The notes under the pieces are model-generated. The model was not told the origin of the DNA, did not search any database, and saw only the letters and a program-made list of their open reading frames with translations. Positions 34,896 to 44,811 of a stretch of 64,000 bases of DNA are shown piece by piece (positions within the stretch are counted from its first letter, which is position 1; each line of letters opens with the position of its first letter). The translations under genes were made by a program, and so were the position numbers. Source of the DNA: Corynebacterium canis (GTDB taxonomy: Bacteria; Actinomycetota; Actinomycetes; Mycobacteriales; Mycobacteriaceae); contig NZ_CP047080.1 in assembly GCF_030408595.1 (NCBI RefSeq), forward strand, positions 1,385,247 to 1,449,246. Reading direction: 5' to 3'.

Positions 34896-35672
34896 TTAGC
34901 GTGCAAGTTCGGCCACGAATATTGCCGTGCCGGGAAATAGCTTGCCGCGCAGCGGGGACCACTGGCCCCATTCCTCGGTGAGGTGCTCGGGCCATTCGGG
35001 TTCGATAAGGTCGTTGAGAATAAACCCGGCTTGGCGGAGTTCGCGGATGCGGTCGCCGAGGGTGCGGTGGTGTTCCACATATGTGATTTTCCCGGTGGCA
35101 TTGTCGCGTTCAACGTATGGGCTGCGGTCAAAGTAACTGGTGTATACGGTGAGGCCTTCAGGGCCCGGATCGTCGGGGAAGATCCATCGCATTGGGTGGG
35201 TGACGGAGAACACAAACCGGCCGCCGGGTTTTAAAACGCGCGCTACCTCCCGCATTAGGGCGGCGGTGTCTGCGACGAAGGGGATGGCGCCAAACGCCGA
35301 GAACGCGACGTCGAAAATATTGCTGGCGTAGGGCATATGCACGGCGTCAGCTTGCACGAGAGGTATTTTGGGTTCGCGGCCGAATTGCAGCATATTCGCG
35401 GAAATATCAAATGCGGTGATAAAGCCAACGCCGTCGTCGGCTAACCAACGGGAGCAGGGAGCAGATCCGCAGCCTATTTCGAGGACGTGGGAGGTGCGGA
35501 CATCGCCGAGTAAACGAATGTCTTTTTCGTGAAGCATTTCGGGGCACCAATAAAATCCCTGGAGATAGTTTGTATGCTCCTCGTGGTAGTTGCGTGCGTC
35601 CAAGTCCCACCAAGTGCGGTTTGCGCGGGAAGATTCTTGGTCATCCGGATCGGTGCCGGTGAAGTTCCTCAT
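34896..35672 (-). CDS. Class I SAM-dependent methyltransferase
   Basis: A 258-residue Methyltransf_11-type protein: motif I VLEIGCGSAPCSRWL, acidic end of the second strand ITAFDISANMLQ, motif for strand 4 NIFDVAFSAFGAIPFV, and the post motif VLKPGGRFVFSVTHPMRW. The substrate is unknown. Close relatives in Corynebacterium and mycobacteria lie near polA and rpsA, so it is probably an ancestral neighbour. Confidence 0.87.
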   Translation of the reverse strand: MRNFTGTDPDDQESSRANRTWWDLDARNYHEEHTNYLQGFYWCPEMLHEKDIRLLGDVRTSHVLEIGCGSAPCSRWLADDGVGFITAFDISANMLQFGREPKIPLVQADAVHMPYASNIFDVAFSAFGAIPFVADTAALMREVARVLKPGGRFVFSVTHPMRWIFPDDPGPEGLTVYTSYFDRSPYVERDNATGKITYVEHHRTLGDRIRELRQAGFILNDLIEPEWPEHLTEEWGQWSPLRGKLFPGTAIFVAELAR

Positions 35673-35869
35673 ACGGTGCGATTCTATTTGCTTTAGCTGG
35701 GCAAACGCTGTAGCTTTGAAAGAGCGTGTCTGTGCTCGTTAGCGCGTTTCGCTTACATAGGAGGGTGGAAAGTGGTAGCGGGCGGGATCAAAGCCTGTGT
35801 TCAACAGTATTTTTGAGAGACTCGCTTCCTGTCCGTTTTCTATTCCTATCCGCATTCGGAGCACTTTAT

Positions 35870-37324
35870 ATGCCCACCAACAACACCCCTCAGGTTGCCA
35901 TCAACGACATCGGCACCGCTGAGGACTTCCTCGCCGCAGTCGACGCAACCATCAAGTACTTCAACGATGGCGATATCGTGGAAGGTACCGTCGTTAAGGT
36001 TGACCGCGACGAGGTACTGCTCGACATCGGCTACAAGACCGAGGGTGTGATTCCCTCCCGCGAGCTTTCCATCAAGCACGATGTCGATCCGGGCGAGGTC
36101 GTCCAGGTCGGCGACGAAATCGACGCTCTGGTTTTGACCAAGGAGGACAAGGAAGGCCGTCTCATCCTTTCCAAGAAGCGCGCCCAGTACGAGCGCGCTT
36201 GGGGTGCCATTGAGGAACTCAAGGAGAAGGACGAGCCGGTTACCGGTACCGTTATTGAGGTTGTCAAGGGTGGTCTCATCCTGGACATCGGCCTGCGCGG
36301 TTTCCTTCCTGCTTCCCTCGTTGAAATGCGTCGCGTTCGTGACCTGGATCCGTACATTGGTCAGGAGATCGAAGCTAAGATCATCGAGCTGGACAAGAAC
36401 CGCAACAATGTTGTGCTTTCGCGTCGCGCTTGGCTCGAGCAGACCCAATCCGAGGTGCGTTCCGAGTTCCTGCACCAGCTGCAGAAGGGCCAGGTCCGCA
36501 AGGGCGTTGTGTCCTCCATCGTCAATTTCGGCGCGTTCGTCGATTTGGGCGGTGTAGACGGTCTGGTGCACGTTTCCGAACTGTCTTGGAAGCACATCGA
36601 TCACCCGTCCGAGGTTGTCACCGTTGGTGACGAAGTGACCGTCGAGGTTCTCGACGTTGATCTCGACCGCGAGCGCGTGTCCCTTTCCTTGAAGGCCACC
36701 ATGGAGGATCCGTGGCGCGTCTTCGCCCGCACCCACGCTGTGGGCCAGATCGTGCCTGGTAAGGTCACCAAGCTGGTGCCGTTCGGTGCGTTCGTCCGCG
36801 TCGAGGAAGGCATCGAAGGCCTCGTCCACATCTCCGAGCTGGCCGAGCGCCACGTTGAGGTGCCGGACCAGGTTGTGGGCGTCGGGGAAGAGGCAATGGT
36901 CAAGGTTATTGATATTGACCTTGAGCGCCGCCGCATCTCCCTGTCGCTGAAGCAGGCCGACGAGGACTACACCGAAGACTTCGATCCGTCCAAGTACGGC
37001 ATGGGCGACTCCTACGATGAGCAGGGTAACTACATCTTCCCTGAAGGCTTCGACCCCGAGACCAACGAATGGCTCGAAGGCTTCGACGCTCAGCGCCAGG
37101 AGTGGGAGGCACGCTACGCAGAGTCCGAGCGTCGCTTCCAGCTGCACACCGCTCAGATCGAACGCCACCGCTACGCTGCCGACGCCGCTGCAGAGTCCGG
37201 CGCAGGCGAATACACTTCCGACGCCGCGGAGGCACCTGCTGCTGCCGACGCCGCCGAGGTCGCTGGTTCGCTGGCATCCGACGAGCAGCTCGCAGCACTG
37301 CGCGAAAAGCTCGCTGGCAACTAA
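35870..37324 (+). CDS. rpsA: 30S ribosomal protein S1
   Basis: Binds mRNA at the 30S platform. The 484 residues have four S1 (OB) repeats (GDIVEGTVVKVDRDEVLLDIG; GTVIEVVKGGLILDIG; GVVSSIVNFGAFVDLGGVDGL; GKVTKLVPFGAFVRVEEGIEG) followed by an acidic, Ala-rich tail. ATG 35870 with GGAG upstream is the family start (MPTNNTPQV); the upstream extension to 35726 is leader sequence. Codon use is strongly biased to preferred codons, as expected for a highly expressed gene. A terminator follows. Confidence 0.97.
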   Translation: MPTNNTPQVAINDIGTAEDFLAAVDATIKYFNDGDIVEGTVVKVDRDEVLLDIGYKTEGVIPSRELSIKHDVDPGEVVQVGDEIDALVLTKEDKEGRLILSKKRAQYERAWGAIEELKEKDEPVTGTVIEVVKGGLILDIGLRGFLPASLVEMRRVRDLDPYIGQEIEAKIIELDKNRNNVVLSRRAWLEQTQSEVRSEFLHQLQKGQVRKGVVSSIVNFGAFVDLGGVDGLVHVSELSWKHIDHPSEVVTVGDEVTVEVLDVDLDRERVSLSLKATMEDPWRVFARTHAVGQIVPGKVTKLVPFGAFVRVEEGIEGLVHISELAERHVEVPDQVVGVGEEAMVKVIDIDLERRRISLSLKQADEDYTEDFDPSKYGMGDSYDEQGNYIFPEGFDPETNEWLEGFDAQRQEWEARYAESERRFQLHTAQIERHRYAADAAAESGAGEYTSDAAEAPAAADAAEVAGSLASDEQLAALREKLAGN

Positions 37325-37337
37325 CGCCTGAAAGTAC

Positions 37338-37388
37338 AAGCCTTCCTATACCTCGCCGATTTTCCGGCCGGGCTGGGAAGGCTTTTGC
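37338..37388 (+). terminator. Terminator downstream of rpsA
   Basis: AAGCCTTCC (37338-37346) pairs with GGAAGGCTT (37376-37384), followed by TTGCTTTG. The loop is long but contains a secondary CCGG-rich stem. It lies 14 bases after the rpsA stop and may also serve the convergent DUF4253 gene. Confidence 0.75.
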
Positions 37389-37404
37389 TTTGCCTCGCTC
37401 GCGG

Positions 37405-38211
37405 CTAATCCCACCAGAACGCCCATGCGAGAGCCGGTATGGCCGGCACATAGTTTTCGAAAGTTTGGGTGCCTTGTTCGATATTGTCGGGGCAAAAGAG
37501 ATAATGCTCCAGCGCCGCCTGCACCTGTTCGCCCGGATCCGTCGGGGGATGGGGGACCTGCAGCGTGAGGAAATCCGGGTTGAGTTGCATCAGCACCGCG
37601 CCGAAGCGGTCCTCCCAGCTGCGGAGCACGGCGCTGACATCGGGGCCGAGGATATCGTAATTGGTGCCGCCCAGCCAGCCCAGCGCCGCCGGGATATCCG
37701 CCGGACGGGTCGTGGGCACCACCAATAAACCGTAATTAGCGGGGACGTCGGCGGGGGCGAGGCGATGGCGGGTGCCGGACGTCGTAAAGCGGGCCAAATG
37801 TGTGAACGGTGGGTGCGGTACCGCGTAGGTGCGGAAGTCCGGATCGCTGTATCGGCGGCGGAAAAAGGCCTCCGCGTCTTCGGTGATTTCCGCTGGTCCG
37901 GCTAGGAATTCGCGGAGCACGCCGAGGGGGTCGCCGCGGTACTCTTCTAGGTCCGTAACCACCGGCCATAAGCCGTGTTCTGGGAACGTGAGTACGAGGT
38001 GTTGCCAGAGTAATTCAAGGTTGCCTGCGGTGACCAGCGCGGCGACAGCCTCGCCGCTTTCGCCCGCCGCGACGGGGGTGTAGCTGCAACCCCAGCGCTC
38101 GCGCAACATGTCAAGTTCGCCGGGGCGCGCGGCGCGGGTTTGAATTTCGGCCAGCTCGAATGAACCGTCTGATTGTTGGGGCCATACCTTGCGTGATGGG
38201 AGTTGCACCAT
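37405..38211 (-). CDS. DUF4253 domain protein
   Basis: A 268-residue soluble protein. The C-terminal ~110 residues match DUF4253: LVVPTTRPADIPAALGW, ILGPDVSAVLRSWEDRFGA, LFCPDNIEQG and the terminal WAFWWD. The function of the family is not known. It is a single gene, convergent with rpsA, and its ATG faces the long ptsG leader region. Confidence 0.8.
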   Translation of the reverse strand: MVQLPSRKVWPQQSDGSFELAEIQTRAARPGELDMLRERWGCSYTPVAAGESGEAVAALVTAGNLELLWQHLVLTFPEHGLWPVVTDLEEYRGDPLGVLREFLAGPAEITEDAEAFFRRRYSDPDFRTYAVPHPPFTHLARFTTSGTRHRLAPADVPANYGLLVVPTTRPADIPAALGWLGGTNYDILGPDVSAVLRSWEDRFGAVLMQLNPDFLTLQVPHPPTDPGEQVQAALEHYLFCPDNIEQGTQTFENYVPAIPALAWAFWWD

Positions 38212-38790
38212 GAGGCCATGTTAATACCAGTGCGGCACCCTGTCAGCGATTCGAAAATTTCAGCGAAAGTGACGGCGGGTGTGAAGCGCGCAACGCGGTA
38301 CGCCCTATTGTGTCGGCTACCACAGCAAACCCGGGCGTTTAGTGCCGCTGTTACCTTGCTGCAAGGGTGGTTATATGTGGCCATATGTTCCAAAAATCGG
38401 CGGCTCTCGGGTACATACCAGTGGGCATAGCGATACTGCCTAACACAAACCTGGTTATGACCACGCATCACCTTTCCGGGGGAGGTGGGGGCCAAATGCG
38501 GGCATTGTGGCGATGTCATTTATCGGCTTCATGGTGGTAACGCCGCAGGTTAAGTGAATAATCTCTCCCACATTTGTGCCCGAATGTCTTGGATTTTATT
38601 GGGTTCGGGCATATGATATTGGGAACGGTCGAAGGATGCGGGCACACTTGGGCATTGCTCGAATTTTCGACTATAACCCTGGTCTGTTGCTATAAGCGGT
38701 GGGCCAGAGATCATATCCAGTGCAACCTTCCTGTGGTGGCGTCCGCGTGCAATCCGCTAACCGGGGGGTTCCCAAAAGAAAGGTGTGTTC
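38212..38790 (+). other. Divergent promoter region upstream of ptsG
   Basis: No gene seen in 579 bases. It should contain the ptsG promoter and sites for sugar-responsive regulators (SugR, GlxR act on ptsG in C. glutamicum), but I could not point to a convincing consensus site. TATAAG near 38690 and TATAAC near 38671 are -10-like. Confidence 0.4.
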
Positions 38791-40845
38791 GTGGCATCAA
38801 AGACAATGACCACGTCGCAGTTCATCCTTGAAAAGATGGGCGGCGCAGCGAACATTACGAGCTTGACTCACTGTGCAACGCGGTTGCGCTTCCAAGTTGC
38901 GGATCAAAGTTTGATCGATCAGAAAGCGTTGGACGGGCACCCAGAAGTCCTCGGTGTCGTGCCGCAGGGAACCAACGGCCTCCAGGTGGTTATGGGCGGC
39001 GGCGTCGCCGACTACTACCAGGGGATTTTGCAGCAGCCGGGCATGGGGGACGGCGAACGCCCCAAGGCGGACAGCGGCAAAAAGGATTACGGCGGCGTAC
39101 GCGGCAAATACGGCTGGATCGATTATTGCTTCGAATTCCTATCCGATACCTTCCGCCCCGTGCTGTGGGCCCTGCTCGGCGCCTCGCTGATTATTACGAT
39201 CCTGGTGCTTCTGGATACCTTCGGCGTGCAGGATTTCCGCGCGGAGGAACAGCCGCCGACGTTCCAGTTTATGCACGCCATGTGGCGCAGCGTGTTCTAC
39301 TTCCTGCCGGTGATGGTGGGTGCCACCGCGGCCCGTAAGCTGGGCGCAAACGAGTGGGTCGGCGCCGCCATCCCGGCCGCGCTGCTCACCCCGGAGTTCC
39401 TGAAGATGAAGGAATTGCCGGAAACGGTGGTGACCCAGAACAATGTCGGCGCGGAAATCTTTACCGTGGACGTGTTCGGCATTCCGATGGTGCTGAGCGA
39501 TTACGGCGGACAGGTGTTCCCCCCGATCCTGGCCGCGATCGCGCTGTTCTGGCTGGAAAAGCTGCTGAAGAAGGTCATTCCTTCCGCCGTGCACATGGTG
39601 TTCGTGCCGTTCTTCTCGCTGCTGATTCTGATCCCGGCGACGGCGTTCCTGCTCGGCCCATTCGGCATCGGCGTGGGTAACGGTATTTCCGCTTTCCTGA
39701 GCGCAGTGAATGGTTTCTCGCCGCTGATTTTGGCCATTGTGGTGCCGCTGCTGTATCCGTTCTTGGTGCCGTTGGGCCTGCACTGGCCGCTGAACGCCAT
39801 TATGATTCAGAACATCGCCACCCTGGGTTATGACTTTATCCAAGGCCCCATGGGCGCCTGGAACTTCGCCTGCTTCGGCGTGGTCACGGGCGTGATGGTG
39901 GTGTCGCTGAAGGAAGGCAACCGGCAGATGCGCCAGGTGTCCTTCGGTGGCATGATGGCCGGTCTGCTCGGTGGTATTTCGGAGCCGTCCCTCTACGGTG
40001 TGTTGCTGCGTTTCCGCAAGTCCTATATGCGCCTGCTGCCCGGCTGTTTCGCCGGTGGTGTGGTCATGGGCTTGTTTGACGTCAAGGCAAACGCCTTCGT
40101 GTTTACTTCGTTGCTGACCGTGCCCGCCATGGACCCGATGGGTGGTTACGCCATCGGTATCGCCGTTGCGTTCTTTACTTCCTTCTTGCTCGTGGTGTTC
40201 TTCGATTACCGCACGAAGGAGGAGCAGGCCAATATGCGCGCGGAGAACGAGGCCGCCATCGCCGCGCTCAAGGCTGAACAAGAGGGTATCGACGCCGCGC
40301 CTGCCCCCGCAGCCGAGCCCCTCGGCGCCGGCGCGGCTGCCGGCGGTGCGGTAGCTACTGCGCCCGCAAAGCCCCAGTTGGTGCCGGGCACCAAGGTTTC
40401 CATTACCGCGCCGCTGGAGGGCCGCGCCATTGCGTTGACGGATATCGATGATCCGGTATTCGCAGGCGAGACCATGGGTAAGGGCATCGCCATCGAACCT
40501 ACCGGCAATACCGTCTACGCCCCGGCGGACGGCAAGATGCTGATCGTGCAAAAGACCGGTCACGCCGTTGCCATGCGTTTGGAATCCGGCGTGGAGCTGC
40601 TGATTCACGTGGGCATGGATACCGTCCAGCTCAATGGCAAGGGCTTTACCACCCATGTGGAGCGCAAGCAGGACGTCAAGGCCGGCGACCCGCTGATCAC
40701 CTTCGACCCCGCCGTGATCAAAGAGGCAGGTTACCCGCTGATCACCCCGGTGGTTGTGATGAACACCAAGAAGCTGGAATCCGTCGCTGGTGTTCCCGCG
40801 GATAGCGTTACCCTGACCACCCCAGTGATCGAGGTTACCGTCTAA
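38791..40845 (+). CDS. ptsG: PTS glucose-specific EIIBCA component
   Basis: Takes up and phosphorylates glucose with phosphate from PEP via EI and HPr. The 684 residues have EIIB first (Cys28 in THCATRLRF), then the EIIC membrane domain with GISEPSLYG (Glu about 398), an Ala-rich linker (about residues 500-530) and EIIA with the phospho-acceptor His at about 606 (IHVGMDTV). It closely follows C. glutamicum PtsG over its whole length (YGGVRGKY, DTFRPVLWALLGASLIIT, GLHWPLNAIM). GTG 38791 (VASKTMTTSQ) has AAAGG eight bases upstream. It is monocistronic, with a strong terminator behind it. Confidence 0.96.
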   Translation: MASKTMTTSQFILEKMGGAANITSLTHCATRLRFQVADQSLIDQKALDGHPEVLGVVPQGTNGLQVVMGGGVADYYQGILQQPGMGDGERPKADSGKKDYGGVRGKYGWIDYCFEFLSDTFRPVLWALLGASLIITILVLLDTFGVQDFRAEEQPPTFQFMHAMWRSVFYFLPVMVGATAARKLGANEWVGAAIPAALLTPEFLKMKELPETVVTQNNVGAEIFTVDVFGIPMVLSDYGGQVFPPILAAIALFWLEKLLKKVIPSAVHMVFVPFFSLLILIPATAFLLGPFGIGVGNGISAFLSAVNGFSPLILAIVVPLLYPFLVPLGLHWPLNAIMIQNIATLGYDFIQGPMGAWNFACFGVVTGVMVVSLKEGNRQMRQVSFGGMMAGLLGGISEPSLYGVLLRFRKSYMRLLPGCFAGGVVMGLFDVKANAFVFTSLLTVPAMDPMGGYAIGIAVAFFTSFLLVVFFDYRTKEEQANMRAENEAAIAALKAEQEGIDAAPAPAAEPLGAGAAAGGAVATAPAKPQLVPGTKVSITAPLEGRAIALTDIDDPVFAGETMGKGIAIEPTGNTVYAPADGKMLIVQKTGHAVAMRLESGVELLIHVGMDTVQLNGKGFTTHVERKQDVKAGDPLITFDPAVIKEAGYPLITPVVVMNTKKLESVAGVPADSVTLTTPVIEVTV

Positions 40846-40857
40846 CCCGCGCTTTTC

Positions 40858-40890
40858 GATCCCCGCCGGTCCGCGGCGGGGATCTTTTTT
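40858..40890 (+). terminator. Rho-independent terminator of ptsG
   Basis: GATCCCCGCC pairs perfectly with GGCGGGGATC around GGTCCGC and is followed by T6. Confidence 0.95.
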
Positions 40891-40995
40891 ATGCGCCGAT
40901 CACGTTGGGTGCGGCGGTGGAGGTGCGGGAGCCGCGGCGTCGATAAGCAACTTTGGGGTCATCGCCGCCCGAGAAATCCTTGTAGGTTGGAGCGC

Positions 40996-41598
40996 ATGGG
41001 ACTGAAAAAGATCGGGCTTACAGGCGGAATTGGAAGCGGAAAATCAACGGTAGCGAGCCTGCTGGCGCGGGCCGGGTTTTGCATTATTGACGCGGACCAG
41101 ATCGCGCGCGATATCGTCGAACCGGGGCAGCCGGCGTTGGAGGAATTAGTAAACGCATTCGGCCCTGGGATCGTGCTTGCGGACGGTCACCTTAATCGCG
41201 CGGAACTCGCCCGGCTGGCGTTTTCCTCGCCGGAATCCACGGCGCTGCTCAATGCGATCACGCACCCGAAAATCGCTGCGGAAACCGCGCGCAGATTCGC
41301 CGACGCCGTCGCGGAAGGGCACGAGGAAGTGGTCTATGACATGCCGTTATTGGTGGACAATGGGCTGCACCGCGAGATGGACACGGTGGTGGTTGTGCAC
41401 GCGGATCCGGAAATCCGCATCGCCAGATTGGTGCGCTACCGCGGGCTCGACGAAGCGGATGCGCGCCGCAGATTGGCGCAGCAAATTAGCGATGCGGAGC
41501 GCAATGCGGCGGCCGATATTGTGATTGATAACAATGGCGATATTGAGGCGCTGGTGCCGCAAGTGGAACAGCTGGCCAAGCAACTTCGCTTACCATAG
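40996..41598 (+). CDS. coaE: Dephospho-CoA kinase
   Basis: The last step of coenzyme A synthesis. The 200 residues include P-loop GGIGSGKS at 10-17, [12 protein letters not shown], and the CoA-binding/lid segment [19 protein letters not shown] lies before ATG 40996; upstream frame is leader. It is five bases from uvrB, a pairing seen in many actinobacteria. Unlike mycobacterial CoaE it has no C-terminal UPF0157 extension. Confidence 0.95.
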   Translation: MGLKKIGLTGGIGSGKSTVASLLARAGFCIIDADQIARDIVEPGQPALEELVNAFGPGIVLADGHLNRAELARLAFSSPESTALLNAITHPKIAAETARRFADAVAEGHEEVVYDMPLLVDNGLHREMDTVVVVHADPEIRIARLVRYRGLDEADARRRLAQQISDAERNAAADIVIDNNGDIEALVPQVEQLAKQLRLP

Positions 41599-41603
41599 GA
41601 GGC

Positions 41604-43691
41604 ATGGCTTTCGCTGCTGAGCACCCCGTATTGTCCGTATCCGAATTCCGCCCCGTTGGGGAGGTCGAACGCGCCGAAGGGAAATTCGAAGTTGTTTCCG
41701 AATATCAACCGGCGGGGGACCAGCCCGCGGCGATCAAGGAACTCACGGAACGCATCCAACGCGGGGAGCGCGATATCGTGCTGTTGGGCGCCACCGGCAC
41801 CGGCAAATCCGCCACCGCCGCGTGGCTGATCGAGCAGGTGCAGCGCCCGACGCTGGTGATGGCGCCGAATAAAACGCTGGCAGCGCAGCTGGCCAACGAG
41901 CTGCGGCAGCTGTTGCCGAACAACTCCGTGGAGTACTTCGTGAGCTACTACGACTACTACCAGCCGGAGGCGTATATCGCGCAGACGGATACCTATATTG
42001 AAAAGGATTCCTCGATCAACGAGGATGTGGAACGCCTCCGCCACTCCGCAACTTCGAACTTGCTTTCGCGTCGCGATGTGGTGGTGGTGAGCTCCGTTTC
42101 CTGTATCTACGGCCTGGGCACGCCGCAGTCCTACCTGGATCGCTCGGTGGTGCTGCAGGTGGGCGAGGAGATCGAACGCGATCGCTTCCTGCGGCTGCTC
42201 GTGGATATCCAATACGGGCGCAACGACGTCGCGTTTACCCGCGGCACGTTCCGCGTAAAAGGCGACACCGTGGATATCATCCCGGCCTACGAGGAGCTGG
42301 CGGTGCGGGTGGAGTTCTTCGGCGATGAGATCGATTCTTTGTACTACATTCATCCGCTCACCGGTGATGTGATCCGGCAATCCGACGAGGTGCGGATCTT
42401 CCCCGCCACGCACTACGTTGCCGGGCCGGAACGCATGGAAAAAGCCGTGGCCGCGATCAAGGAGGAGCTGGCGCAGCGCTTGGCAGACCTGGAAAATCGC
42501 GGCAAATTGCTGGAGGCGCAGCGGCTGCGGATGCGCACCGAGTACGACCTTGAAATGATCGAACAGGTGGGCTTTTGCTCGGGCATTGAGAATTACTCCC
42601 GGCATATTGACGGCCGCGAGGCCGGGTCCGCGCCCGCCACGCTGATTGATTACTTCCCAGAGGATTTCCTTACGATCATCGACGAGTCTCACGTGACGGT
42701 GCCGCAGATCGGCGGTATGTACGAAGGCGACGCATCGCGAAAGCGCAACCTGGTGGATTTCGGGTTTCGCCTGCCGTCGGCGCTGGATAACCGCCCGCTG
42801 ACCTGGCAGGAGTTCGATGACCGCAAGGGGCAATGCGTGTATATGTCCGCCACCCCTGGCGATTATGAAATGGCGGCCGCCGGGGGCGAATTCGTCGAAC
42901 AGGTGATCCGCCCGACCGGCTTGGTTGATCCGAAAGTAGTTGTGAAACCCACGTCTGGGCAGATCGATGATTTGATCTACGAGATTCGGCAGCGCACCGA
43001 GAAAAACGAACGTGTGTTGGTGACTACGCTGACCAAAAAAATGGCCGAAGACCTTACGGATTATTTGCTTGAGCACGGGGTGCGCGTGCGCTATTTGCAC
43101 TCCGATATAGATACCTTGCAGCGCGTGGAATTGCTGCGCCAGCTGCGGCTTGGCGAATATGATGTGCTGGTTGGCATTAACCTGCTGCGCGAGGGTTTGG
43201 ACCTGCCCGAGGTGTCGCTGGTGTCCATTTTGGACGCGGATAAGGAAGGGTTTTTGCGCTCCACGCGTTCGCTCATTCAGACGATTGGCCGTGCCGCGCG
43301 CAACGTTGGCGGCGAGGTGCATATGTATGCCGATCGGATCACGGATTCGATGCAGCAGGCGATCGATGAGACGAATCGTCGCCGCGCCCGCCAGATCGCC
43401 TATAACGAGGAGCACGGGATCGACCCGCAGCCATTGCGCAAAAAGATCGCCGATATCCTCGACCAAGTGTACGAAGACACGCCTATCGACGCCGCGGCTG
43501 ACGTCGCCGTTGTGGAGCGGCCCGACGTGAGCTCGATGCCACAGGGTCAGGTGCAAAAGCTCATCGATGAACTCACTGCTCAGATGGGTGCGGCGGCCCG
43601 CGAACTCAAGTTTGAGCTGGCAGGACGCTTGCGCGATGAGATCGCGGATTTGAAGAAGGAACTCCGCGGCATGCGGGAGGCGGGAATCTAG
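41604..43691 (+). CDS. uvrB: Excinuclease ABC subunit UvrB
   Basis: The damage-verifying helicase subunit of nucleotide excision repair. The 695 residues contain Walker A GATGTGKS at 62-69, the beta-hairpin [33 protein letters not shown] (DESH box), [23 protein letters not shown], and the C-terminal UVR coiled-coil that binds UvrC ([27 protein letters not shown]). AGGAGG precedes ATG 41604. Its partner uvrA is at 48.8-51.6 kb, separated by the helD and DoxX genes. Confidence 0.98.
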   Translation: MAFAAEHPVLSVSEFRPVGEVERAEGKFEVVSEYQPAGDQPAAIKELTERIQRGERDIVLLGATGTGKSATAAWLIEQVQRPTLVMAPNKTLAAQLANELRQLLPNNSVEYFVSYYDYYQPEAYIAQTDTYIEKDSSINEDVERLRHSATSNLLSRRDVVVVSSVSCIYGLGTPQSYLDRSVVLQVGEEIERDRFLRLLVDIQYGRNDVAFTRGTFRVKGDTVDIIPAYEELAVRVEFFGDEIDSLYYIHPLTGDVIRQSDEVRIFPATHYVAGPERMEKAVAAIKEELAQRLADLENRGKLLEAQRLRMRTEYDLEMIEQVGFCSGIENYSRHIDGREAGSAPATLIDYFPEDFLTIIDESHVTVPQIGGMYEGDASRKRNLVDFGFRLPSALDNRPLTWQEFDDRKGQCVYMSATPGDYEMAAAGGEFVEQVIRPTGLVDPKVVVKPTSGQIDDLIYEIRQRTEKNERVLVTTLTKKMAEDLTDYLLEHGVRVRYLHSDIDTLQRVELLRQLRLGEYDVLVGINLLREGLDLPEVSLVSILDADKEGFLRSTRSLIQTIGRAARNVGGEVHMYADRITDSMQQAIDETNRRRARQIAYNEEHGIDPQPLRKKIADILDQVYEDTPIDAAADVAVVERPDVSSMPQGQVQKLIDELTAQMGAAARELKFELAGRLRDEIADLKKELRGMREAGI

Positions 43692-43765
43692 GAAAAGAGG
43701 CTTATTATCGGAGGGTCGAATGCTAGGATATTAGCGGCTTACAAGACCCATTGGGAAGGTTCATA

Positions 43766-44206
43766 ATGAGCGATTACAAAAAAATCGTCGTTGGCACGGA
43801 TGGCTCCAAATCCTCCTTGCTTGCGGTAGAGCGTGCCGCCGCAATCGCAGGTGCATTCGATGCGACCCTGATTATTGGTTGCGCATATTACGAGACCAAA
43901 GAAGATGCATCCAAGACCTTGCGCCAGGACTCCGTCACCGTCTTGGGCGACGATCCGGCTCAAAAGAATCTGGAAACCGCAGCTTCCGCCGCCAGGGCCG
44001 CCGGTGCCAAGAATATCGAAACCTGCATCAAGCCGGGCACCCCGGTTGAGGCATTGATGAGCATTGTGAATGAGAACCAGGCCGACCTACTGGTCGTGGG
44101 TAACCGAGGCATTAACTCCCTTACCGGCCGGTTGCTTGGCTCCGTGCCCGCCGACGTTGCCCGCCAATCGCAGTGCGACGTCATGATCGTTCACACCGTG
44201 AGCTAA
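43766..44206 (+). CDS. Universal stress protein (UspA family)
   Basis: A 146-residue single-domain UspA protein: KIVVGTDGSKSS at the N-terminus and the ATP-binding signature LVVGNRGINSLTGRLLGSVPADVARQSQ. The G-x2-G-x9-G(S/T) pattern suggests an ATP-binding subtype. ATG 43766 with GGAAGG upstream is used rather than the longer frame from 43751. It has its own terminator. Confidence 0.92.
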   Translation: MSDYKKIVVGTDGSKSSLLAVERAAAIAGAFDATLIIGCAYYETKEDASKTLRQDSVTVLGDDPAQKNLETAASAARAAGAKNIETCIKPGTPVEALMSIVNENQADLLVVGNRGINSLTGRLLGSVPADVARQSQCDVMIVHTVS

Positions 44207-44226
44207 CAGGCATCGCATCGCCACTC

Positions 44227-44264
44227 AACGCCGCCCGGTAACACATCTCACCGAGCGGCGTTTC
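44227..44264 (+). terminator. Terminator of universal stress protein gene
   Basis: AACGCCGC pairs with GCGGCGTT around a 20-base loop with a minor CCGG/ACCGAG pairing, followed by TCCATTTCC. Confidence 0.75.
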
Positions 44265-44541
44265 CATTTCCACGCTTTCGAATAAACATGCGATATGGGG
44301 CCTCTTTCTGCCTTTGGGTTACGAGCTTGCCGCACCCGGACCTGGCTTGGCGTGTGTTAGCCCGGCGTGGCAATCCAGTGCCAGCGTGGGGGACCGGTTT
44401 GCTGGCTCAGGCCCAGTGCCCAGAGCCCCAAAAGGTGCCTCCGCGGGTTGGGCGGGCATCCATCCGCCCGAAATCGGCTATTGCGGAGCCAAAACCGAGA
44501 TATTAAACTGGAGGCAATTCAGTTGTGTGCCGCACATGAAA

Positions 44542-44576
44542 TTTTTTACACAGATTTCGCGTTCTGGTGTAAAAAA
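44542..44576. repeat. Inverted repeat TTTTTTACAC ... GTGTAAAAAA
   Basis: Perfect 10-base arms around a 15-base loop. The right arm begins the first TGTAAAAAATATCA direct repeat. Confidence 0.7.
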
Positions 44577-44616
44577 TATCAAATTCGGCCGCGAAATCAG
44601 CCAGGCGCGTAAGAAA

Positions 44617-44644
44617 TTACATCAAAAACGCGATTTTGATGTAA
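44617..44644. repeat. Inverted repeat TTACATCAAAA ... TTTTGATGTAA
   Basis: Perfect 11-base arms around ACGCGA. The right arm leads into the second TGTAAAAAATATCA copy. It could be an operator, a transcribed hairpin, or the end of a small non-autonomous element. Confidence 0.75.
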
Positions 44645-44811
44645 AAAATATCACGTGGCACAACTTAACCATCAAGTGGCGGGCCACTAATTGATCCTCG
44701 CAGCGGCCTTGCGGGGTGCTAGGGTATGGGCGCCACACTTACAGGCCGTTAAAACGGGCCTTATTGATCGTGTGCAACACATCGGGGTTATGCGCTGCCG
44801 CCTTGCGACGA

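Larger units (their letters stand above)
44265..44811. other. Intergenic region with A+T-rich inverted repeats
   Basis: The 547 bases between convergent usp and helD hold no recognised gene. An open frame (44314-44694, 126 codons) runs through the repeats and has no ribosome site or family. The A+T-rich part 44510-44680 has two strong hairpins and a 14-base direct repeat TGTAAAAAATATCA (44568-44581, 44640-44653), foreign in composition to its surroundings. Confidence 0.5.

Noticed and set aside
35846..37339. 497-codon open frame on the minus strand
   Set aside because: Antisense shadow of rpsA, whose strong codon bias leaves the reverse frame open.
39139..40656. 505-codon open frame on the minus strand
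   Set aside because: Antisense shadow of ptsG; extreme His/Gln/Arg content, no ribosome site.
41436..43556. 706-codon open frame on the minus strand
   Set aside because: It lies entirely antisense to uvrB (and the end of coaE). High-GC third positions keep the opposite frame open; composition is His/Arg/Gln-rich with no family.
44314..44694. 126-codon frame downstream of the universal stress protein
   Set aside because: It crosses both A+T-rich hairpins, changes composition abruptly half-way and lacks a ribosome site. Kept only as an intergenic note.
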